DNA of 64,000 bases from Occallatibacter gabretensis (GTDB taxonomy: Bacteria; Acidobacteriota; Terriglobia; Terriglobales; Acidobacteriaceae): NCBI RefSeq assembly GCF_001449115.1, contig NZ_LAIJ01000009.1:1680114-1744113 (forward strand), given 5' to 3'. The notes under the pieces are model-generated. The model was not told the DNA's origin. It did not search any database and saw only the letters and a program-made list of their open reading frames with translations. A program made the translations under genes and the position numbers. Positions 58,418 to 64,000 of this stretch are shown here, one piece after another; the stretch's first letter is position 1, and each line of letters opens with the position of its first letter.

Positions 58418-60121
58418 TTACGCCGTAATGGTCTTCATCGCCGGCTGCCACGCGCAGCTGTCCATCCGTCCGCCCTTCTGCGAATCATCCCCCAGGTGGA
58501 ACTGCTTGATCATTCCATCCAGCTGGCTTGCCAGGCTCGCCAGCTCCTTCAGCGCGGCCACAGACTGCTCCGATCCCATCGAATTCTCATGTGCCAGATT
58601 CGAAATCTCACCCGCCGACATCGAGATCTCGCCCGCCGCAGCCGTCTGCTCCGTCGCCGCCGCCGCAATCAGCTGAATCTGCTGCTCCACTTCCTTCGAC
58701 GAAACAATGATCTCCTCCAGGCTCTTTCGCGCCCGGCCCGTCTCGCCCAACCCGGTCTCCACAGCTGTCTTGCTCTCTTCCATCACAGACAGCGTCGCAC
58801 GCGTCTCTACCTGGATGCTCTGAATCGTTCCCGCAATCTCCTCCGTCGCGCCCTTGGTGCGTTCCGCAAGCCGCCTTACCTCGCCCGCAACCACCGCAAA
58901 TCCGCGTCCATGCTCGCCCGCCCGCGCCGCTTCAATCGCCGCATTCAAGGCCAGCAGGTTCGTCTGCTCGCTGATGCCCTGAATTACGCTCACCACCTTG
59001 CCAATCTCCTCACTCCGCGCCGCCAGCGAGTTCATCTTCTCCGCCACCAGCCCCGTCGCCTTGGCAATCTTCTCCATCGTCGCTGCCGCGGCCTGCATCA
59101 CCGCGCCGCCCTGCTCCGCCGTCTCGGCAGAAATCCGGCTCGCCCCCGCCGCCTGCTCCGCATTCTTGCCAATCTCTCCAATAGTCGCCGTCATCTCCTG
59201 CGCCGCCGCAGCAATCTGGTTCGTCCTGCTCGATTGCGTCTGCGCATTGCCCAGTGTCTGCACTGCCTTCGCGCTGATCTCCTCAGAGGAATTCGTCAGC
59301 GTCTCAGCGCCCTGCGCCACCGCCCTCAGAACCGTCTGCATGGATTCCACGCACGTATTCAGCGCTGTCCCCAGCCGTCCAATCTCGTCCTCGCCCTTCA
59401 CGTCCGCATGAACAGAGAAGTCCTTCTCCGCCATCCGCTCCAGCAGCGCAATCCCCTTCGCAATCCTCGGAGCAATCAGCGCCGTCAGCACCCGCCCAAT
59501 CAGCGCGCACATCAACACAATGAACGTCGTGATCGCCACATTGATCCACGTCGACCGCTGGCTCGCCCTCGTCACCTTGTCCGCGCTCTCGGTGCCAAAC
59601 TTGATGTTCAGATCCAGATCTTTGCTCGCATCATCCAGCGCACTGTGAAACAGCGCCTGCGTCGCATCGGCGGTCAGCGTGTCCAGCCCGTCGGATGCAT
59701 TATTAGCCGCCATCAGCGCAACACCCTTGTTGCTCTTCTCCACGTACTTCGCCCAGTTGGCCGTAAATCTCTGGTACACCTCGCGCTCGCCCGCATACGC
59801 AATCAGCGGCTCATACCGCTTCTGCGCCCCCTCCAATTCTGCGAGTGCATCCTGCCGCTTCGCCGTATGCGCCGCCGTACAGGCCGCATTCTGGCACAGC
59901 AGAATGTCCAGGTCCTCCAGGCGAACCGTATCAATCGCGCCGCGCATCTTCGACAGCTCCACCACGGCCGGCAGCGCCGAGCTGCTCACATCGTGGCTGC
60001 TCACGGCAATCGAGTGAAACGTAAGAAACGTGTACACGCCCAGCGCCACGCACAGGCCGCACACCATTCCAAACGCATATACAAACTTGGTCGAAACAGG
60101 CATATTCTTCAGGTTGACCAT
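58418..60121 (-). CDS. Methyl-accepting chemotaxis protein (4HB-type sensor)
   Basis: About 567 residues from ATG 60121 ([13 protein letters not shown]), with GGAGGGAG further upstream; the frame reaches 60172. Helix 1 spans about 13-35, a periplasmic four-helix bundle about 36-205, helix 2 about 208-230 and a HAMP domain about 231-285. The signalling hairpin has the tip '[36 protein letters not shown]', seen as [20 protein letters not shown]. The sensor contains C76-x4-C81-x3-H85, an unusual group. The C-terminus has no NWETF-type tether. No che genes are nearby, so it is an orphan receptor. Confidence 0.9.
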   Translation of the reverse strand: MVNLKNMPVSTKFVYAFGMVCGLCVALGVYTFLTFHSIAVSSHDVSSSALPAVVELSKMRGAIDTVRLEDLDILLCQNAACTAAHTAKRQDALAELEGAQKRYEPLIAYAGEREVYQRFTANWAKYVEKSNKGVALMAANNASDGLDTLTADATQALFHSALDDASKDLDLNIKFGTESADKVTRASQRSTWINVAITTFIVLMCALIGRVLTALIAPRIAKGIALLERMAEKDFSVHADVKGEDEIGRLGTALNTCVESMQTVLRAVAQGAETLTNSSEEISAKAVQTLGNAQTQSSRTNQIAAAAQEMTATIGEIGKNAEQAAGASRISAETAEQGGAVMQAAAATMEKIAKATGLVAEKMNSLAARSEEIGKVVSVIQGISEQTNLLALNAAIEAARAGEHGRGFAVVAGEVRRLAERTKGATEEIAGTIQSIQVETRATLSVMEESKTAVETGLGETGRARKSLEEIIVSSKEVEQQIQLIAAAATEQTAAAGEISMSAGEISNLAHENSMGSEQSVAALKELASLASQLDGMIKQFHLGDDSQKGGRMDSCAWQPAMKTITA

Positions 60122-60256
60122 AAACAGGAACTCCCTCCAACAAGCGACATCCCCGTTCATCGGCGCGTTCAAGAGAGGACTTGAGTCACACCGTTGCCTA
60201 TCTCTCAGCTACGCTCCTTCAATTCCCAAACCAAGCCGTTTCCAGACCACAGCCCG

Positions 60257-60321
60257 TCCCCCTGAACGTAGCCGTACTTCAGGGGGAGTGAGGGACCTGC
60301 TTTTGCCTTTGTCTTTGCTTC
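60257..60321. repeat. Dispersed hairpin repeat, family A, copy 3
   Basis: CGTCCCCCTGAACGTAGCCG then TACTTCAGGGGGAGTGAGGG and ACCTGCTTTTGCCTTTGTC. It has the best hairpin of the three copies: CCCCCTGAA (60260-60268) with TTCAGGGGG (60280-60288), 9 bp perfect around CGTAGCCGTAC. Confidence 0.85.
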
Positions 60322-60331
60322 GTAACAGAGC

Positions 60332-60349
60332 ACGGCTTCAGCCGTGCCG
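60332..60349. repeat. GCACGGCTTCAGCCGTGC hairpin repeat (family F)
   Basis: A perfect 7-bp stem with a TTCA loop, 10 bp after the family A copy. Sequences of this type ('gcacggcttcagccgtgcc') are ones I recognise from intergenic regions of other Acidobacteria. Only one copy is in this window. Confidence 0.6.
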
Positions 60350-60718
60350 AAAGCAGCTGAAGAAATGAATAGGCCTTTAGCCTCTTAGGGATCTTAGAGG
60401 CATATCATTCGATTCATCGGACGCAGCCTGCGCCCTTAGAGAACAAGCAAAAGAATTTCCAACCGATCGTTAACCTGTCAATTCTGCCAGCGTTGACATA
60501 CAGCACATTGCGCGTATGATGTCCGCGAGTCGGCGATGATTCCCTAAATGGTGTCATCCCCAAAGGACCTGCAGTAACAACAGGTGCATCCTTTTTCCTA
60601 ACACAGGCCCCGTCGTGCACACTGCACCTTACTCCGATTTTTCTGCCATTGAATCGAAAACGAGAAATCGCATGTCAAGGCCTTAAGTTCCTGGGATGCA
60701 CTGTTGATGGAGGTTTTT

Positions 60719-61663
60719 TTGAAGCTCCATGCGCGCGTATTTCTCGTGATTTCGGTCGCACTCTTGATCCCGGCTTTCCTGTCGGTGCACAGAGCTTTCG
60801 GACAACAGGCTGGCCACTACATCGGCGGAGCCACAGGCCTTGAGAATGGATCCACGGCACCCCCCGGTTTCTTTCTTTCTTTTCTACCCGTTGTTGAGCG
60901 TGTCGATGCGCTGAAGGGACCGGGGGGAGCAACGATCGCGAAACCTGACATCAACGTCATCGCAAACATGGTTGCGTATGCGGTAACTACGCAGAAGAAG
61001 ATTCTCGGAGCAGACTACGGACTTAGTGTCATCATCCCTGTGGTCAACACACGCTTCACCGCAAATCTCTTCAATGCTTCCGCTGAATCCGCCGGTTTGT
61101 CGGACATCTATTTCGCCCCTCTCGTGTTTGGCTGGGAAAAAGGGAACGCAAATTACACGGTCAATTACGGCTTCTACGCGCCGAGCGGCGATTTTGATCC
61201 GGCATCGCCGCTGAATCCTGGCCTGGGGTTCTGGGAGCACCAAATCCAGGCCGGTGCGACGTACTCGATTGGCAAGCCAAAATTATGGAACACCTCTTTC
61301 CTCACAACCTGGGAGATCAATCACAGCAAGATCGGTCTAGCTGTTACGCCCGGCCCCATGCTCACCGGCGAATACAGTTTTGGCCGCCGTTTTGACAAAT
61401 ACCAGATGAACGCCGGCATCGCTGGCTACGGCTACAAGAAACTGTCGGCGGATTCGGGCAGCGGCATCAATCCACTGCTCGCCGGAATTACTGACCGGTC
61501 CTTCGGCATCGGCCCCGAATGGAAGTACACCAAACTCAAATGGCGTCTCGGCTTCGACCTGCGCTACGAGCAACAGTTCGCGGTGCAAGCCAAGACGTCA
61601 GGGAGTGTGTTTGTCATCGGTATCACTTATCTCGACCTCGCTCCACCCAAACCGAAGAAGTGA
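60719..61663 (+). CDS. Outer-membrane channel-like protein (phenol MetA pathway family)
   Basis: About 314 residues if started at TTG 60719, which has GGAGG 5 bp upstream and gives a clean signal peptide (MKLHARVFLVISVALLIPAF). An in-frame ATG at 60707 lies upstream of that GGAGG. The mature protein is a beta-barrel of the Phenol_MetA_deg (PF13557) family: 'HYIGGATGLENGSTAPPGFF', 'NYTVNYGFYAPSGDFD', 'GFWEHQIQAGATYSIGK' and 'GSGINPLLAGITDRSFGIGP'. Members are thought to pass hydrophobic or aromatic compounds across the outer membrane. The next gene is an arylsulfatase 63 bp downstream, a probable operon. Confidence 0.87.
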   Translation: MKLHARVFLVISVALLIPAFLSVHRAFGQQAGHYIGGATGLENGSTAPPGFFLSFLPVVERVDALKGPGGATIAKPDINVIANMVAYAVTTQKKILGADYGLSVIIPVVNTRFTANLFNASAESAGLSDIYFAPLVFGWEKGNANYTVNYGFYAPSGDFDPASPLNPGLGFWEHQIQAGATYSIGKPKLWNTSFLTTWEINHSKIGLAVTPGPMLTGEYSFGRRFDKYQMNAGIAGYGYKKLSADSGSGINPLLAGITDRSFGIGPEWKYTKLKWRLGFDLRYEQQFAVQAKTSGSVFVIGITYLDLAPPKPKK

Positions 61664-61726
61664 AGCCAGATCGAAGATCCGGAGGCGAATCGGCACGCCT
61701 CAAGACATCTAGGAAGGGACGAACCC

Positions 61727-64000
61727 ATGAATATGCAAAGGCTTTGTATCGCAGGCGCAGCGGCGTTTCTGGCCATCTCGTTCGCAGCAGCGCAAGAAGT
61801 ACTGCCCAAACCCGAGGCGGGCTTCAAGGACGCAAAGATCGGACGCACCTACAAAGATTCAACACCAGGGAAGCTCACTCTCACCACAGCACCCGCCGGC
61901 GCACCCAACGTGCTGTACATCCTGATCGATGACGCCGGGTTCGGACAATGGGGCACGTTCGGTGGTCAGGTCCCCACGCCAAATCTCGATCGCCTGGCGA
62001 GGATGGGCCTGAGCTATACGCGCTTCCACACTACAGCTCTCTGCTCGCCGACGCGCGCGGCCCTTCTCACAGGGCGCAACCACCACTCGGCCGGAACCGG
62101 AGTCATCGTAGAGGTCGGCGACGGTTATCCGGGATATAGCGGACAAATTCCCAAGAGCGCCGCGATGTTCGCCGAGGTGCTGCGTCAGGGTGGCTACAGC
62201 ACCGCATTCATCGGCAAGAACCACAACATCGCCGACTGGGAGACAAGCATTGCCGGCCCATTTGACCGCTGGCCGAACCTGCAGGGTTTCGATTATTTTT
62301 ACGGTTTCATCGGTGGAGAGATGGACCAGTGGCAGCCGACCCTTTACCGGGGTACGACACCGGTAACGATGGAGATCCCGAAGGGGCGGGAGGGCCATTA
62401 CACGTTGAACGATTCGCTTGCCGACGACACGATCCGGTACATGAACCTGGAAAAATCCACGACACCGGACCGTCCCTTCTTCATCTACTACGCTCCCGGT
62501 GCGACGCATGCTCCGCACCATGTGCCGCCGGAGTGGATCGACAAGTTCAAGGGCCAGTTCAACCAGGGCTGGGACAAGTACCGCGAGGAGACATACCAGC
62601 GGCAGCTTAAGCTGGGCGTCATTCCGGCCGATACGAAGCTGACTCCGCGGCCTGCTGAGATTCCCGCGTGGGATTCTCTCTCGCCGGACGAGAAGCGCGT
62701 TGCCTCGCGGCTGATGGAGATCTTTGCCGCGTACACCGCGCAGACGGATTATGAAGTGGGACGCGTTCTGGACAATCTCGAAGTGATCGGCCAGCTTCAC
62801 AACACGCTCATCTTCTGGGAGATTGGCGACAATGGTGCTTCCATGGAGGGAACTCTGAGCGGATGTTTCAACGAGCTTGCTACTTTACAGGGCGTCCCGG
62901 AAGACGCGTCGTTTCTGGTTAAGCACATCGACGAGTTAGGCAGCGCCAAGGCATCCAACCACATTCCCGTTGGTTGGGCATGGGCCGTGAACACTCCCTT
63001 CCAATGGGGCAAGCAGGTGGCGTCGCACTTTGGCGGCACGCGCAACCCATTGGTCATAGCGTGGCCGGACCGCATCAAGGACGCGGGCGGCATACGCACG
63101 CAGTTCCACCATGTCATCGACATCTCGCCCACGATTCTGGAGGCAGCGCATCTTGCGCAACCGGTGGAGGTGAATGGAGTGAAGCAGAAGCCCATTGAGG
63201 GCGTAAGCATGATGTATAGCTTCGATAACCCCAAGGCCATCAGCCCCCGCCACATTCAATACTTCGAGATGTTCGGAAACCGCGCTCTCTATAAAGATGG
63301 CTGGATCGCCACCGCTCGTCACGGGCGGCTTCCCTGGGTGAACATGGGCGGTAGCACAGGAGACTTCGACAACGACAAATGGGAGCTCTATAACCTCGCC
63401 GACGACTTCAGCGAAGCGAACGATGTCTCGGCCAAATATCCGCAGAAGCTGAAGGAGCTACAGGATGATTTCTGGGTCGAGGCGAAAAAGTACGATGTTC
63501 TACCGCTGGACGACCGTTTTGCGGAGCGCGGAGACCCCAGTCTGCGGCCGAGCTTGATTGCCGGACGAACCGACTTCACCTATTACCCCGGCGCCACTCG
63601 GATACCGGAGCCATCCGCCGCGAATACGAAGAATACATCGCACACCATCACTGCCACCATTGAAGTGCCGCAGGGCCGAGCGGATGGAGTGCTCGTGGCT
63701 GAAGGTGGCGCGGCTGGCGGGTACACGCTCTACGTCAAGGATGGAAAGCCCGTCTACGAGTACAACTTCATGGCACATGAGCGATACAAGATCGCGAGTT
63801 CCGAGGCGCTTTCACCCGGTCCTGCTGTCATTCGGGTCGAGGTCAAATACGACGGCGGAGGCATCGGAAAAGGAGAGACCGCCACTCTCTTCATCAATGA
63901 CAAAAAAGTCGGCGAGGGCCGGATCGACAAGAGCGTGCCTGGACGTTTCGGGCCCGAATCCTTCGATGTGGGCATGGACAACGGCTCCCCGGTGAGCGAG
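61727..64000 (+). CDS. Arylsulfatase (formylglycine type), partial at 3' end
   Basis: 758 residues to the window edge, in frame throughout; the true end lies beyond. ATG 61727 has AGGAAGG upstream. A signal peptide (1-22, ending AAAQ) leads to a sulfatase domain: metal site 'VLYILIDDAGFGQWGTFGG', the formylglycine motif C106-S-P-T-R110 in 'TALCSPTRAALLTGRNHHS', then 'GYSTAFIGKNHN' with Lys/His ligands and 'FIYYAPGATHAPHHVP'. Late metal ligands are in 'IFWEIGDNGASMEG' (Asp-Asn). A C-terminal beta domain begins near residue 640. It would hydrolyse sulfate esters in the periplasm or outside, with aryl products entering or leaving via the adjacent channel. No maturase is in the window. Confidence 0.93.
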   Translation, partial: MNMQRLCIAGAAAFLAISFAAAQEVLPKPEAGFKDAKIGRTYKDSTPGKLTLTTAPAGAPNVLYILIDDAGFGQWGTFGGQVPTPNLDRLARMGLSYTRFHTTALCSPTRAALLTGRNHHSAGTGVIVEVGDGYPGYSGQIPKSAAMFAEVLRQGGYSTAFIGKNHNIADWETSIAGPFDRWPNLQGFDYFYGFIGGEMDQWQPTLYRGTTPVTMEIPKGREGHYTLNDSLADDTIRYMNLEKSTTPDRPFFIYYAPGATHAPHHVPPEWIDKFKGQFNQGWDKYREETYQRQLKLGVIPADTKLTPRPAEIPAWDSLSPDEKRVASRLMEIFAAYTAQTDYEVGRVLDNLEVIGQLHNTLIFWEIGDNGASMEGTLSGCFNELATLQGVPEDASFLVKHIDELGSAKASNHIPVGWAWAVNTPFQWGKQVASHFGGTRNPLVIAWPDRIKDAGGIRTQFHHVIDISPTILEAAHLAQPVEVNGVKQKPIEGVSMMYSFDNPKAISPRHIQYFEMFGNRALYKDGWIATARHGRLPWVNMGGSTGDFDNDKWELYNLADDFSEANDVSAKYPQKLKELQDDFWVEAKKYDVLPLDDRFAERGDPSLRPSLIAGRTDFTYYPGATRIPEPSAANTKNTSHTITATIEVPQGRADGVLVAEGGAAGGYTLYVKDGKPVYEYNFMAHERYKIASSEALSPGPAVIRVEVKYDGGGIGKGETATLFINDKKVGEGRIDKSVPGRFGPESFDVGMDNGSPVSE

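Larger units (their letters stand above)
60122..60718. other. Intergenic region with composite repeats
   Basis: About 600 bp without a gene. It holds a family A repeat copy (60257-60321), a GCACGGC-TTCA-GCCGTGC hairpin (60332-60349) of a second repeat type, and a weak terminator-like stem AAAGGACCTG/CAGGT-TCCTTT at 60562-60596 followed by T5. The rest shows nothing I can name. The GGAGG at 60709-60713 is the ribosome site of the next gene. Confidence 0.6.

Overview
The window looks like chromosomal DNA of an acidobacterium, most likely Acidobacteriaceae/Terriglobia (Granulicella, Terriglobus, Edaphobacter type). The evidence is about 60% G+C, an alternative complex III cluster fused to a caa3-type oxidase cluster, outer-membrane (Gram-negative) genes (lptD, kdsB), Ig-like repeat surface proteins with a poly-Gly tail, and several short hairpin-forming intergenic repeats. 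I see no insertion sequence, prophage, integrase or CRISPR array. Apart from one VapBC module this is housekeeping DNA, and the oddities are small-scale.

Layout. 1-5.4 kb: tail of an AIM24-family gene, an AI-2E-type permease and four poorly characterised genes, mostly exported. 5.5-9.1 kb: a + strand operon ygfZ, DUF1844 gene, metallo-beta-lactamase-fold hydrolase, ribF. 9.2-15.3 kb: a VOC-domain protein, a class A penicillin-binding protein, an S41 peptidase homologue that has lost its Ser/Lys dyad, an Fsr-like MFS transporter and tRNA-Met. 15.6-20.5 kb: kdsB, ada, an ArsR/short-chain dehydrogenase pair and an ArsR-methyltransferase fusion. 20.6-23 kb: ahcY and metF, divergent from that fusion, forming a methyl-cycle locus. 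23-29 kb: minus-strand glutaminyl cyclase, DUF4397 lipoprotein, NCS2 purine permease, hemB, a zinc-ribbon membrane protein and an exported esterase.

The centrepiece is the respiratory block at 29.6-43.2 kb, all on the + strand and with many overlapping ends: actA-actB-actC-actD-actE-actF (alternative complex III, a quinol:cytochrome c/HiPIP oxidoreductase), a small anchored protein of unknown role, a SCO copper chaperone and coxB-coxA-coxC-coxD (A2-subfamily haem-copper oxidase with cytochrome c fused to subunit II). A strong hairpin terminator closes it. Electrons would pass from quinol through ActB Fe-S clusters and ActA/ActE haems to the CoxB haem, CuA and the CoxA binuclear centre; SCO would serve CuA assembly.

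43-64 kb: a GNAT acetyltransferase; a 1738-residue propeller plus six-repeat surface protein; lptD; an RDD membrane protein; vapBC behind a perfect 16-bp inverted repeat; a P460-type exported cytochrome; a ROK-fold protein with a degenerate phosphate loop; soluble transhydrogenase sthA; an orphan chemoreceptor; then an outer-membrane channel-like protein and a formylglycine-type arylsulfatase cut by the window end.

I did not find a clearly new multi-gene system. The most interesting leads are the pseudo-protease, the ArsR-methyltransferase/ahcY-metF pair, the unnamed protein inside the ACIII-oxidase operon, the sorting-like tail of the giant surface protein, the VapBC palindrome, and the mobile-looking repeats, one of which is translated at the start of actE and one of which supplies the kdsB stop codon.
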